Source: Colocasia esculenta
Taxonomy: Eukaryota > Streptophyta > Magnoliopsida > Alismatales > Araceae
DNA length: 64,000 nt
Assembly: GCA_014218235.1 (NCBI GenBank)
Contig: CM024760.1
Coordinates: 147,451,245-147,515,244, forward strand
Direction of reading: 5' to 3'
The position numbers were made by a program, and so were the translations under genes. The notes beneath the pieces were generated by a model. It was not told the DNA's origin and searched no databases. It saw nothing but the letters and a program-made list of their open reading frames with translations. Below are positions 30,803 through 43,281 of this stretch, one piece after another (positions within the stretch are counted from its first letter, which is position 1; each line of letters begins with the position of its first letter).

Positions 30803-33745
30803 GCAAGCTGCTAAGTCCATGGGATTTTCCGTTTGAGACAAATCCCACTTGGGGGCTTGAAAAGCGATGCTGCATCATTCAAGGCATGTGATTTAGGACC
30901 TCCACTTGGAATAAGCTGCAAGACAAGCATGTATAAGTGTTGGAGAGAGCCTAGTAAAGAGACCGAGGTGTCATCTTGATACCGAGCTTAGGAAGGACGG
31001 CCCCCTACCGAAGTCGGTAAATCCGATCTAGATTATCGGTATCCTTGAAGGGCCATGGTCAAAAATGGGTTTGATGACGGCTCTCTGCATAGGTCTCTTG
31101 GGAGAGGCTTCCGGAGACTTTTTCCTCTGTTAGTCACCCCCACATCAAAAGTACTAATGATCTGACACACGAGCAAAGGAGATGGGAGTCCAATATCATG
31201 GCCATGTCTTCTTGCTTAGACTTGGACCCTCTTCTTATCCTGCCATGGTTTATCCCATCCAGTGGGTTCCAGCCATCACAATGTTCCATTAAAATATCAT
31301 CCAATATTTTGTAAATGCTTGCATGTAGGGGCGTGGCACATTAATGTTGTATTAAAATATCTTCCAATTTGTAAATGCATGGTTACATGTTGGGGGCGTG
31401 ATAGAGCCATCACGGATTAGGTTATGGAACGAAGGTGGTGGGTGGCCTTTGCCCTTATAAAAAAAAGAAAAAATATACATGTCCCTTTCTTTGTACCCCT
31501 GATCGCTTGCCTTGACAGAAGCTGTTGTTTGTTCTATTCGGAAGAGTTCGGTAGAGGTGGGGGCCGGCCGGGACAGGCCACCTTATGCTCCATCCGAACT
31601 GATTATAAAGTTAAGTTTATAAAAAAAATGGAAAAAAGGCGTCCGAAGATTTCTCTGGAAAGAGTTCTACGGCCACGAGACCATGACTGTCTGTCTAGTT
31701 GATCTATTTTGTGTAAACATAAAAAATTTGTGGTACAGCTGGTGAAGACGCTTTCGGGTGGTGGGGATATATAGGGGTGTCACCACATCCACAGGGAAGC
31801 ACTCCGCTTCATTCTGCAGATAGAACCGGGTGCATGGTTCTCCACTCTTCCCTCCCACCTTGGTAGTAGGTGATGATGTTGACAGCTCTACCAACCCCTT
31901 TAACATATCGACGTCCCCACATGAAACCGCCCTCCTTCCTAACTTTCTGCCCTCTTGCCCGCCTTCTTTTTCTTTATTCTTCTTCGATCTTTTCATTAAG
32001 GGATCTCTCCATTCTTATTTTAATTAAACCCACAACTAATTCTAAAGGCTCTTCCCCGGGCCCAAGCTAGCTAGCTGACCGTTCGTCTGTAAGTTGAGGA
32101 CTAGCTAAAAGCCAATGTAGAGGAGAGGAGGAGCATGCAACAACTTATCATTTTCTACAATTCCATTCAGAGAGAAACTTGATCATTAATAGAGAGGAGC
32201 GGCGTCATGCACAATTATAATGGGATGATAGTGCTGGAGTTCCAACTCAGATCTACTCTCCGAGGATGAACGAAGCAACGATCTCATCATGACCGCGTCA
32301 AGAAACAAGTACTGGTGGTTGCTAGCAGCTATTAATTTGCATGAAATATTCTACGTTACGTCGGTCACGGTATATGCTACTGTCGCATAAATTTCGGCTT
32401 TTGTTGGTGCAGGGTGGCTTGAGTCAATAACACTAAATCTTTGGGCATATGTATATGGACATATATGGTTCTTACGGTCCGAGTTGATTAGAGAAGGAGA
32501 CCGATCGAGGGAGCGCAGGGGTAAGTAGGTTACTTTCCCTTTTATGTATAGATCGACAGACTCCCCAAGCAAAGACAGCTAATTATAGAGGAGGTCAAGG
32601 CCAATCAACAAAATGTGTAAAGAAAGCTAGCTCAACACTAGCGAATCAAGGATTTGTTGCTGACCTGACCTCCTCAAAGTGTATACTCTTCTTTCTTATG
32701 CTGTACATATATATATATATATATATGTATACTCTTCTTTCTTATGCTGTATATAATATATATATATTATATTGTCGGTCAACCTTCCAATTATATGAAG
32801 GGGTCAGCGAACAGACTTGTAACAGAACTCCTTCCAAGGGCGCAAAACTCGGGGGTTTCATCATGATCAAGAGATGAGAAGGGGGTGCGGCAGTTGAGTT
32901 GGGTGGCCTACACTTTGGTTGTCCGAATACACTACTAAATTCCCCCACTTCCACTCAAAAGCTCATAGCTAGCTTTGATGAACTGCACGTCTAATTAGTG
33001 CCTACGTCATGGGATGAATGATAATATCCGGTCAACTGGGTTCGGTAGCTGTAACTTAAACAAGTCCGTGCTTTGAGTTAAAGATATATACTTTTAATAT
33101 ATATTGACACTCTTTTCACAGGAATGTCGTTTGTCGCCGGCTATAAACCTTTGGGATGTTGTTTGTTAGTGCATGTCAACCCCCGGGCATTGTGTTTGGG
33201 TGTGGGAATCACCAATAGATCAAAGAAATCTGGCGACCTTATCATTTTTTTTTTTTTTTTTTGTTCAGTTCTTGTTGGGTGCTATATAATGATCATGAGA
33301 CAATCTTGAGAAGTTGAACATATCAAACTTCAATAAATCTCTCTGCCACTAGCACATGTTCCTCTTCTCCGTCGTTTTTTCTTTTTCTTATTTCTGCGTC
33401 CTGTTTTAGGTTACAGTGGCGGTGATTGGGATTTGAAATTAAACTTAATTTAAAAATCATATATCAATTTATAAGTGTATTACTTGTTAGATGTTTTCTA
33501 CATTTATTTAGAGATTAAATTCTTGGGTCATCTTGATAAGTGCGAGTCCTTTTAAAGAAGAATGCCGAAGTAAAAAGAGACTTCAATTCTTAACTCCCTA
33601 CGGTACGAATTCAATTATTTAAAACTCTTCTTTAACCCAACTTTCGGTAGGAAACCATGATTTCTCATGAAATTAGATACGCTTGTTAATCAAACGTACA
33701 GAGAAATTTAAAATTTTACCCTTTGTGAATTGCACTTTCCCAAAA
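30803..33745. other. Gene-free interval with microsatellites
   Basis: No gene is recognised. Contents include TATA-like GATATATAGGGG near 31766, a 45-bp tandem duplication (GTATACTCTTCTTTCTTATG at about 32681 and 32727) around an (AT)n run, and a T-run at 33245-33262. Short frames, for example 31667-31996 on the minus strand, are unremarkable. It might be the upstream region of a lost gene. Confidence 0.4.
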
Positions 33746-33750
33746 GTTGT

Positions 33751-34505
33751 TGTGGAGGCCATTTTTAGCCTCCCAGGCCTATGGACCCATCAAGGCAATT
33801 GGGCTCTGGCCATCGAGCCACATGCCCTTGGGATCAGCCTTTGGGCTTCTGAACACGCTGTTGCCATCAAATGTCTAAAGGCCCCAAGTAGTCTTCAGAC
33901 ACTTCACGGTCTACCGAGCAGACCACGAGCCTCTTGGGGCTCATCACTGAATAGCGCTGGCAGAACACCGGACGCCGAGCACCGAACGCCACACGGCCTG
34001 GGCCGAGCAGGCCCCTGCGCGGTGTCCCTTGGCCTGCGGCCCTGAGCGGCCCTTCGCTTGTCAACGGCAGTTCGCATGAGGCGCGTGACGCGCCATCATG
34101 CTCAGTAACATTAACCATGGAGGATCCCAACAGGCGCCTCAAACGGACAACCCCCTGCCTAGGGACTCCAAGCGATGCGCCCCTTCGGTCATCATTGAAG
34201 GAGATTGCGTCCAGACCCTTCAGCTCCCTTGCCTATAAAAAGTACAGATAATTCCCATGCAAAGGTACACAATTTTTTCCACACACACTCTCCCATGCGC
34301 GAACAGGCACCGGAGAACCTTCTACTCCTGCCTCCTTTACAGTCTGATCTGACTTAGGCATCAGAGGGTTCCCCTCGGTTCTTCAACCGGTTCCCCCTGA
34401 TACTTTCTGGGTTTTGCAGGCTTTCATCTGCACCGGCGACAGTTCATTCCCTCTTGTTAGTGGAGGCCTGTTCGGCCCACGTCCGGACAGGAAATCATGT
34501 CCATA
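33751..34505 (+). repeat. Tat element 5-prime LTR
   Basis: It starts TGTGGAGGCCATTTTTAGCC and ends AAATCATGTCCATA, where the 3-prime copy has CCACA, so the terminal CA has decayed to TA. A TATA box (CCTATAAAAAG) lies at 34232-34242. It aligns over its whole length with 47774-48517, with mostly G/A and C/T differences and a few small indels. Confidence 0.95.
34232..34242 (+). promoter_or_regulatory. TATA box of the Tat LTR promoter
   Basis: CCTATAAAAAG, conserved as CCTATAAAAGG at 48245-48255 in the 3-prime LTR. It is the expected start region for the genomic transcript. Confidence 0.7.
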
Positions 34506-34507
34506 TT

Positions 34508-34526
34508 TTTGGCGCCATTTGTGGGA
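34508..34526 (+). other. Primer-binding site region
   Basis: TTGGCGCCATTTGTGGGAA follows the 5-prime LTR after two or three bases. TGGCGCC is the start of tRNA-Asp-type primer-binding sites in Tat/Athila elements; the remainder is degenerate. Confidence 0.6.
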
Positions 34527-34539
34527 ATGACGTTTGCCA

Positions 34540-36059
34540 TGGATCGTGGACGAATCTCTCACTAGAACCCTGGTAGCAGGGCGACATGGTCTCGCCAGTC
34601 GTGTGTAGACTCGCGTGACCAAGCCCCTCCAGCCGACGACAATGCTGCCCCCACCAGAGCAACTACCAACAGTCCTGTGGTTGCTGCCCCGACGACGACT
34701 CAAGAGGTAGCAGAGCTCCGAGGGCAGTTGCAACAGTTGGTGGGGGTCTGTCAGGGCCTCCAGGCTCAACTGGCAAGACAGTCGGCCCCAACGATTCCCC
34801 CACCGCCAGAGCAGCAGGCGGAGTCGTCATGACGATGACCCCCTGCCCTGTCGGCTCAGCAAGAATAGTGCGAGGAGTCGGCCCGGCACTTGCGGAGAGT
34901 TTCGTCGGCCTGCCAAATTTTAGAGCGGCGAGACAACTCACCCCGTTGGTCTGCCGTGGCTCCTCCTCCTCCGCGCTCTGTCGTCGGCGCCAACTCCCAC
35001 AGGTCTAAGCGCGAAGGCTCTGTGCACTCCGACCAGGAGCTAGCCAGACGTCTCCACCGTGCCGTCGACCTCGAATGTCGCATGGACGCGATGGTTCAAA
35101 GGGCAGAGGGCAGAGCTACGGGGGATGACGACCTGGACTTCTGCTTCCCGTTCGCCGCGGAGATCATGGAGGCCCGGGTCACCCCGAAGCTGCCCCTGCC
35201 TTCCATCACCCCCTATGACGACACCTTCGACCCGATGGATCACATCCACAGGTTCGAGTCGCATGTGGTGTTCCACGGAGCATCAGATGCGGCCAAGTGC
35301 CGGGCCTTCCCGGCCACACTGAAGGAGACCGCGCGGGCATGGTTCGAAACCCTCCCCGCGGGCTCCATCTCATCCTTCCACCAGTTGAAGAAGTCCTTTC
35401 AGGACAACTTCCTGGGCGGAAAATCACAGCCGTGCACGGCAGCCTCCCTTCTGGATGTCCGACAGAAGAAGGGTGAAGCGCTCTAGGACTACATCAAACG
35501 GTTCCAAACAGAGGCACTTCACATCTCGTGCCTGGACGTCCCGTTAGCTACCAGTGCCCTCATCCAGGGCACTCGCGATGGCTTCCTCCAGAGGACGCTG
35601 GGAGTACAACAGCCTGCCACCCTGGTCGAACTCCTCTCCACCGCCTAGTGCCACCCTGTGTGCGAGGAGAGCCTGGCAGCCGGCTGGGCAGAGCAAGATG
35701 AGCAGCCGAACAAGAAGAGGCCTTCCGACAACGATTCCGACCGAGAATGGAAGAAGGGCCAGTGCAACAGAGACTCACTGTGCCGACCACGCCCCTTCAC
35801 CGACTACACCTCCCTTACGGTGGCCCCCGAACAGATCCCGGCTGAGATCCGGGATGAGCAGTATGTTCGGTGGCCGCCCAGGATGTGCTCTGATCCCCGC
35901 ATGCGCAACCAGGACAAATACTGTCGCTTTCACCAAGACCACAACCACGACACCTCGGAATGCCGCCAACTCAAGGATGAGATAGAGTCCTTGATCAAGC
36001 ACGGCTATCTAGGGTGCTATGTGCGCTGGAATGAAGACCGCCCGAGATGCCGAGAATGA
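34540..36059 (+). pseudogene. gag: Tat gag polyprotein (broken)
   Basis: Gag forms the virus-like particle. The start ATG at 34540 begins MDRGRIS, then a TAG and a coiled-coil-like Q/L-rich stretch (VAELRGQLQQLVGVCQGLQ). A frame change near 34830-34890 leads into the main frame. The retrotransposon gag domain spans about 35140-35560, with ITPYDDTFDPMDHIHRF, then CRAFPATLKETARAWFETLP. A CHHC zinc-binding-like segment, YCRFHQDHNHDTSEC, lies near 35929-35973, as in other Tat gags. In-frame TAGs at about 35484 and 35647, and a TGA at 36057, break it. Protease continues in the same frame, consistent with one ancestral gag-pol ORF. Confidence 0.85.
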
Positions 36060-36660
36060 ACCCCCGAGCAGCCACCCATCAACAACGAGCCACATGGGTA
36101 GGAGATCAACGTCATCGTGGGTGGTTCCGGCGTGGGCGGAGGAGAGAGCAGCCAGAGCCAACACAACTATGCTCGTCGGGTGCACCAGGTCGAACGGCTC
36201 CCGGCGCCACGACCAGACCCTTATCCAAGTCCTGTGCACGCACATTCCGAGGAGACAATCACCTCCTCGGACAATGACCTTGTAGGAGTTACGACTCCAC
36301 ACACCGATGCGCTGGTCGTCTCGGCCACCATCAATGATTGTACCGTGCGCCGCATTCTGGTGGATAATGGAAGTGCCCCCAACGTCTTGGCTTATGACTA
36401 TTTCCTGATGATGGGCTTAACGTCCGACCAGCTCTCCCCAGTAGGATCACCCCTGTTCGGATTCTCTGGGGTTTCGGTGCATCCCATGGGACAGGTTAGC
36501 CTCCCTATTACCCTAGGAATGACACCGAAGAGCGTGACCAAGATGGTGGATTTTCTGGTAATTCAGAGTATGCCAAGGTACAATGCCATCCTCGGCAGGG
36601 GCTTGATCGGCCGCATAAAAGTGTACCCTCCTCCTTACACCAGAAGATGAAGTTCCGAAC
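36060..36660 (+). pseudogene. Tat aspartic protease
   Basis: Protease releases the mature proteins of the polyprotein. The catalytic loop reads RRILVDNGSAPNVLAYDYF; DNGS rather than DTGS is usual in Tat elements, so the active-site Asp is present. The C-terminal YNAILGRGLIG matches the conserved YNAILGR block. A TAG lies between gag and protease near 36099, and the frame shifts at about 36645 before the linker to RT (KMKFRTPHGIGEV). Confidence 0.85.
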
Positions 36661-37800
36661 TCCTCACGGCATCGGAGAGGTGCTCGGCAGCCAACACGAG
36701 TCTCGGTGGTGATATGTCCTCTCTTTGCGAGATAAACAGCCCGTTGCAGACCCAGATGTGCTGCCTACGCCGATCAGCGAACCCTCCACCAGCCGTGGAA
36801 CTCCCGCCGAAGATCTGCTGCTAGTACGGGTAGACGACGACCCTAACCACATCCTTTACATTGGCGCTCTCCTTCCAGAAGCCGAACAACAACACTATAA
36901 GGCTTTCCTGCTTGCTAATTTGGACGTATTCACGTGGTCGAACGACGAGCTACCCGACATCCCTCCTGAGGTAATGACTTACCACCTCAACCTGCATCCT
37001 AGGGTGCCACCTGTCCAGCAGAGATGGCGAACAGTCAACCGAGAATGACAGACTGTGATCCACGATCACGTCGTCACAAGCTGAGCAATTGGGCTTCTTT
37101 GCGATGCCCATTATCCGAGATGGATCTCTAATGTGGTCCTTGTACGCAAAGCCAATGGCAAGTGGCGCATTTGCGTGGACTATAAGGATCTTAACAAAGC
37201 AACGCCAAAGGATAATTTCCCTCTGCCACGCATCGACTAGCTCTGATGGATGCTACCTCCGGGCACGAGCTTCTCAGCTTCCTGGACACTTACTCTGGTT
37301 ATCACTAGATCAGCATGCACCCCCCAGATCAAGATGCTACCACATTCGTCACCGACCTCGGCCTTTATTGTTTCACCAGAATGCCGTTCGGGCTGAAGAA
37401 CGCAGGCGCGACCTACTAGCGGCTAGTCAATAAGATGTTCGAGCAGCAGATCGGGTGCAACATGGAAGTCTACGTCGAGAACATGCTGGTCAAGAGATGT
37501 CCAAGCATCGACCACATCGCCGACCTAGAAGAAACCTTCGCAACGCTGCGAAGGTACAATATGAAGCTCAACTAAGCGAAGTGCGCGTTTGGAGTACACT
37601 CGGAGAAGTTCCTCGGCTTCCTTGTCTCCAACCGAGGAATAGAGGCCAACCCCGAGAAGATCCAAGCCGTGCTGGAAATGAGCAGCCCCAGGACCGTATG
37701 CGACGTCCAGAGGCTCACTGGACGCCTCGCGGCACTCAACCGCTTCATGTCCCGAGCAACAAAAAGGAGTTTCAACTTCTTCAAATTGCTGTGAGTACCC
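36661..37800 (+). pseudogene. Tat reverse transcriptase (catalytically dead)
   Basis: RT copies the genomic RNA into DNA. Recognisable blocks in order are DVFTWSNDELPDI (before the fingers), VVLVRKANGKWRICVDYKDL, LLSFLDTYSGYH with the first catalytic Asp, RMPFGLKNAGATY, and EVYVENMLVK at about 37467-37496. The last should be YVDD; both catalytic aspartates are lost (D-D to E-N). TAG stops at 37238, 37306 and 37417 fall where Gln (CAG) is expected. The thumb region (KFLGFLVSNRGIEANPEKI, then LTGRLAALNRFM) is clear. The frame changes several times. Confidence 0.88.
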
Positions 37801-38300
37801 AAAGGTGCCTCACCGCAAGGGGGCAAGTACGGTGGACCGAGGACTACGAAGCAGCCTTCACCGAGCTGAAGGCATACCTAGCTGCCCTGCTGTTCTCTCA
37901 AAACCAGTGCTCGGAGAACCACTATTCGTATACCTATCGGTCACCGAACACTCCATCAGCACGATGCTGATCAGAGAAGAAACAACAACACAACATCCTG
38001 TCTATTATGTAAGCAGGGTGCTCTAAGAGGCTGAGAGAAGATACCCCCGAGTAGAGAAGCTTGCTCTGGCGCTCGTCACGATTGCTCGGAAACTCAGGCC
38101 CTATTTCTAGGCCCATCCGATCACGGTGTTGACTGACCAGACACTAAAGCTTATCCTTCAGTGCCCAGAGGCTTCTGACAGGCTCATCAAATGGGCCATC
38201 GAGCTCAGAGAATTCGACATCAACTACCAACCAAGGACGGCTATCAAGGTGCAAGCGCTAGCGAACTTCGTGGCAGAATGCACCCTTCCGACCGAGAAGG
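37801..38300 (+). pseudogene. Tat RNase H (gypsy type)
   Basis: Follows RT. Blocks seen are TEDYEAAFTELKAYL, PVLGEPLFVYLSVTEHSIS, PVYYVSRVL, YPRVEKLALALV, ITVLTDQTLKLIL and KWAIELREFDINY. These are the usual RT-connected RNase H blocks in order, spread over shifting frames with stops after SRVL and RPYF. Confidence 0.8.
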
Positions 38301-38700
38301 ACCCCCCATTGGCGGATGAGCCCCCATGGGAGCTCTACGTTGATGGATCCTCTTGCGTCACAGGAAGCAGCACAGGGCTGGTCCTCACCTCCTTGGAGGG
38401 TATGGAATTCCAGTACGCCCTCAGGTTTCGCTTCGCCGCCTCCAAAAATGCAACCGAGTACGAGGCAGTCATGTTCGAATTTTCATGGCAAGACACCTTG
38501 GAGCGCTTTGCCTACGAGCCTTCAGCAACTCCCAACTGGTCGCCAGCCAAGTTAACGGGCAGTTCGAGGCCAGAGAGCCCCTCATGGCGCAGTACCTCTA
38601 TCAGGTCAAGCGCCAGATGGAAGGCCTCCTCTACTTTGAAGTCGTACATGTCCCACAAGAGTAGAACGTGCAGGCTGATGCACTTGCCAGACTAGCATCT
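38301..38700 (+). pseudogene. Second, archaeal-type RNase H of Tat elements
   Basis: Tat elements carry an additional RNase H of archaeal type. Visible residues are the Asp in WELYVDGSSC (38328-38357), the Glu in NATEYEAVMFEF (about 38448-38483) and, after a frame change, SQLVASQVNGQFEARE. It closes with VQADALARLAS. A TAG interrupts at 38662. Confidence 0.8.
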
Positions 38701-39607
38701 TCAGGCGACATCGCCCCATCTCTCTCCATGTTCATAGAAGAGCTCGCTTCACCAAGCACCGAAGTAGATGTAGCGGCCATCGAAACCCACCAACCAGCTC
38801 CGAGCTGGAAGGACCCACTTCTGGCCTATCTACTTCGTCGAGAACTCCCCTCTGACCAAGCTGAGGCCCGCAGATCAAGTTGCATAGTCAGAGGTTTTCC
38901 ATCATCAAAGGCCAACTATACCGACGTTCCCTCTCAAGACCCCTCTTACAATGCCTTAGTCCCTTCGAGGCAACTTCAGCCATTGAAGAGGTCCACGAGG
39001 GTTTGTGCGGTAGCCACCTGGGCAGAAGAACTCTGGCACCCAGCATCCTCCGAGCTGGGTTCTAGTGGCCTTCACTGCAAAAGGACTGTATGTCCTACAC
39101 GAAGAAGTACCCGGAGTGTCAGAAGTTTGGGCAGCTTATCCGTTAGCCTGCCGAACAGCTGCACACTCTCTTCGAACCACACCCTTTTGCTCGGTGGAGG
39201 ATCGACATCATGGGACCATTCCCAAAAGCTCAGGGTTAGAAGAAATTCCTGCTCGTCGACATTGACTACTTCACCAAGTGGATCGAGGCCGAGCCCGTGG
39301 CCACGATCACCGACCAAGCCGCATGGAAGTTTGCTTGGAAGAGCATCCTCTGCCGGTTTGGCATCCCAAAGGTGTTCACCACTGACAACGAGAAACAATT
39401 CGACAGCACTATCTTTAAGCATAAGTGTTCGGAGCTCGGCATCTACAACCACTTCACTTCAGTTGCACATCCCCAAGAAAATGGTCTAGTAGAAAACGCC
39501 AACCGAACGTTGCTGCACGGGATATGCACAAGAGTGGATGCCGCCGAAGGTTCATGAATCGAAGAGCTCCCCAATGTACTTTGGTGCCACCGAACAACTA
39601 CTCGGGT
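38701..39607 (+). pseudogene. Tat integrase, N-terminal part
   Basis: Integrase inserts the DNA copy. The zinc-binding region shows EEVHEGLCGSHLGRRTLAP, but the first Cys of the usual KCxxC has become Tyr (KKYPECQK, about 39102-39125). The catalytic core shows the first Asp in RWRIDIMGPFP, the second in VFTTDNEKQFD, and the Glu in HPQENGLVENANR. Reading reaches LPNVLWCHRTTTRV, where the 4.5-kb LTR is inserted. Several stops are present. Confidence 0.88.
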
Positions 39608-42600
39608 TGTAACGACCCTCCTCATACCGGTACGATTATACCAATCCCCATCGGTATAAAGAGTGCCGTCACAGTGGGATAAAACCCAACACTAGTCGAT
39701 AGGTTGAATAGTACGTGGATAACAATTGAATACAGCGAAAATAAAATAAACAACTCAACTTTAATCCATCAACATCACACATTCCACAGTCTATATAACG
39801 AAATAAAATGACAATGTCCACATTATTACATGATAAAAGAACTACATTGTCCAAATATTGTCTATACAATAACTTTATTCGTACTATGAGAAAGGGAAAG
39901 TACAACTACTAAGCTCCTCAAAAGCTACTCCTCCAAGATAGCATTCTACGCTATGTCTCTCTCTAGCATGAGATACCTGTCAACCTGTACGCCGAAGCAA
40001 GAGTGAGTCGAAAGACTCAGCAAGCAAACCAAAGATTCAATTTTAAACATATTTCACACATTAGCTTTCAAATAATAAGGAATTCATATTATCAATTAAA
40101 CTATAACAATTTACATGATACATACTCTTGCTATCAACACATGTTTAGACCACCTAGACATGCTTTAGGCTTCAACATATTTATTCTAAATGATGGATAT
40201 TAACATACACTTGTACATGTTTTCTACACCTAACATGTAGCATGATACCTCCACTTAAACATTATCCATTTCATGATATATTTTCTACAAACTAGAACAT
40301 AGATTGAAGCATAAAGAAATGAACAACCTAGCATGATGACTATTCACTTTTCACATGTACTTTTCATATTTAATTGCACATTTTGTTTGCTGTTTTAATG
40401 TAAATAAATATCATTTCACATGATTTCACATTTTATACCATGAATGAAAGGTTTAGGACATGTTCAAGCAATTAGCAAACATATACCATTTTTAGACATG
40501 GACTTATGTACTATGTGGACATCACATCTAGCATGGAACCTAAACATTAATTCATGCATTTGTCACATTCATAACTACACTTTACTTGCTGTTTTGACAT
40601 AAAATAAACTCAATTACATGGATTTATATTTGTTCATATTTTATCTTATCCATTCAACAATTTTACATATTCATCTTTCATATTGCATAAATGACATGGT
40701 TACATATGTTTATTCACATACACTAATACATGTAGATAATTAAACTACATTACATGATGCTAAACATGGTATTGCAATTGAGATATTATTACATGAAAAC
40801 ATGAATATGGTGCATTAATACATCGGTTTTCGCATTCTAGCATACTCTCATTAACATTACACTCTCTTACATATCTTTTCACATTTTCTTCATATCATTT
40901 ACTCTTTTACTTTCACTTAACACATATCATATCATTTATACTCATCACGTGCCACATTCGCATATCATCTTACACTTTATTCATATTTCATCGCTTAAAA
41001 TGCCATGACACATAGTCCTAACTACCAATTAGAGGACACAAACCAATATCTCATAACTCATAACTCATCTCATAGCACAACTCATCACATTTCATAACAC
41101 AACTCATAAACACATAACTCATAATCACCTACTCACCACCTAGGCAATGTAGTGGTGAATCTTGGTAACTGCGCAGACCAGGAGAAGCCCTCTCCACCCT
41201 ATCTAGCGGTACTTGTCCATCACCAGGATTTTCCTAATGCCCTTAGGTCATACTTTTCTCAATGTAGAGCCTTCCATAGGGACTTTTCTATATACAGCTC
41301 TCGAAGCCTCTAGGGTAGCAGTGTCATTCTTGGCTCAATTATTACACATTTACTTTATCACATTTTCTCTCATCATTTACACACTTCATATAAACTATTT
41401 AATCACTTTACATGTATCATTGATCAATTACACATATCTAAGTTAACCTAACATGATACTACTGTTTGTAGAAGTAAAACAAATCATATTACAATCCTAA
41501 ACATGCTGTTAGTTACTAAATTACACAAGATTAGATTTAACATGTCTAATATGAGCAATTTCCATGGTTTAACTAGTAATCATACTTTCTGTCATCAATT
41601 TAGTTCAAACATTTTATCACAGGTTAATAACAGTAAACATATCACATATGCAATTTTTTCAGATTTTTCGAACAGTAAATATAATTTCTACAATTAAATC
41701 TAGATATTAGACATATTCATGGAAAAATCATTAGACATGGTATACATTAACATGGTTGGGTGTTAACAATTCAAGAACCTAATATCAACATTCATTTTAT
41801 CATGGAAAAATTATGAAATCTAATTCACAACAAAATCCATTTATACCAGATTTAAACATGCTTATATCATACTCATAATTCAACTTCTGAATTTTAATAA
41901 TTAATACAGTCCATAGAAAATTAGGACAACCTCATGATATGACCTAATGATAGTATACAATCACCCATAAAAATTGCAGCATGTACCTATATCTAGAAAT
42001 CATTTAAACAGCGTAAAAAGATCAAATAGTACATTTTCAGGGCACTGAAGAAGTAGACGTCAAGGGATGTGGTTGTTTACTTTCAACTGTAGCATCCCTT
42101 GCCGCCAACTGAAGAACTTGACTGCAGCAGATGCTGCCGCCAACTTCCTCCCAGTAGCACACACAGACAGTACTCAATACAAAGGGGAATTTGGGGTTCC
42201 AGGACTCGAGGAAAAATCTGTAAAAATCTTAAGACTTAAGGGGACATGTATAAGATTGATATCTAGGGTTGGCCAATCAAAACTCGACTCCTCTTCGCAC
42301 GCACCGTTACTTGCCTCTAAAAAAATCTACGAAGATCAAGAATTGCCGGTGAAGCCCTCCTCGGCCCTGCCAAGAAGGTGCTCAGAAATGCCTTAGATCG
42401 GGTTCTTCTGTGGATGCAGGCGGTTCCTCGGAGTTGGGATCTCTTCTCCTATGCATAGGTTATCCTCCAGTTGGTGTAGCTTCTCGGGGAACACCTCCAA
42501 TCGACGGATCCGGCCCTCCAAAGATCAGCTTTTCCTCATCTCAAGTCCAAGGGTTTCACCAAATGCTAAAAGCCTTCTCCTCGACCTAGGATGGGTATTT

Positions 42601-42724
42601 TATAGGCTTGGGGGTCGGGGTACGCAATAGGGTAGGTTTCCTATGCATTAGGATGGGTTTCCTAATCTGGAACAGGCCAAAACGCGAGCATTAACAAATT
42701 TGGAATCGTTACATAGGAGGATAT

Positions 42725-42890
42725 TGACGTCAACATCGGTTGTAGTTAACTGCAAAGTTGACGTCAAGGGTCTGGACGCCAACAGGGGGTTGGCGTCCAG
42801 GGGGGTGGCCGCCCACTGTGTATTGGCATCCAGGGATGTGGATGCCAGTCACAGTCCTGGCAGTTGGCGTCCAGGTCTTGGCCGCTTACT
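42725..42890 (-). promoter_or_regulatory. GACGTC / GGCGTCC motif cluster of the solo LTR promoter
   Basis: TGACGTCA occurs at 42725 and 42759. Variants GGACGCCA, TGGCGTCCA (three times), GGCATCCA and GGATGCCA fill the rest. It lies about 120-290 bp upstream (minus strand) of the TATA box at 42597-42605, the same geometry as at 54202-54408. Confidence 0.55.
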
Positions 42891-43240
42891 GCACAGTGCA
42901 GTCAAAACTCCGTCAAACCTTAAAATAAATGCATAAATACACCAAAACAATTTAGTATATGTAAAAATAACTACATATATCCTTACCACATAAAGTACAT
43001 GCATTACATAACATTTAATTAAATACAAATTACACTAATCATAATTAAGGATAATATACATCAATAACATACATATATGCACATATACATACACATTACA
43101 TGATTACATACATCATGCATGAACTTATAATGAAATGTTCTCCTCATTAGTCAAATTCTACATGTACATTACCATTCAGGTACTTTACACACCATAAATA
43201 ATTTAACGTGATTAAAGTAGATAGATTTCATTTAAACAAG

Positions 43241-43245
<5 letters not shown>

Positions 43246-43275
<30 letters not shown>
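43246..43275. repeat. (AT)n microsatellite
   Basis: A pure alternating AT tract in the AT-rich part of the solo LTR. A second one lies at about 43951-43994. Confidence 0.9.

Positions 43276-43281
<6 letters not shown>

Noticed and set aside
33683..34045. 120-residue plus-strand ORF, and a similar one at 47754-48251
   Set aside because: Both lie in the two LTRs of the Tat element. They recur only because LTRs are repeats and are non-coding.
37089..37970. Apparent long ORFs at 37089-37433 and 37455-37970
   Set aside because: They are out-of-frame shadows across the broken reverse transcriptase.
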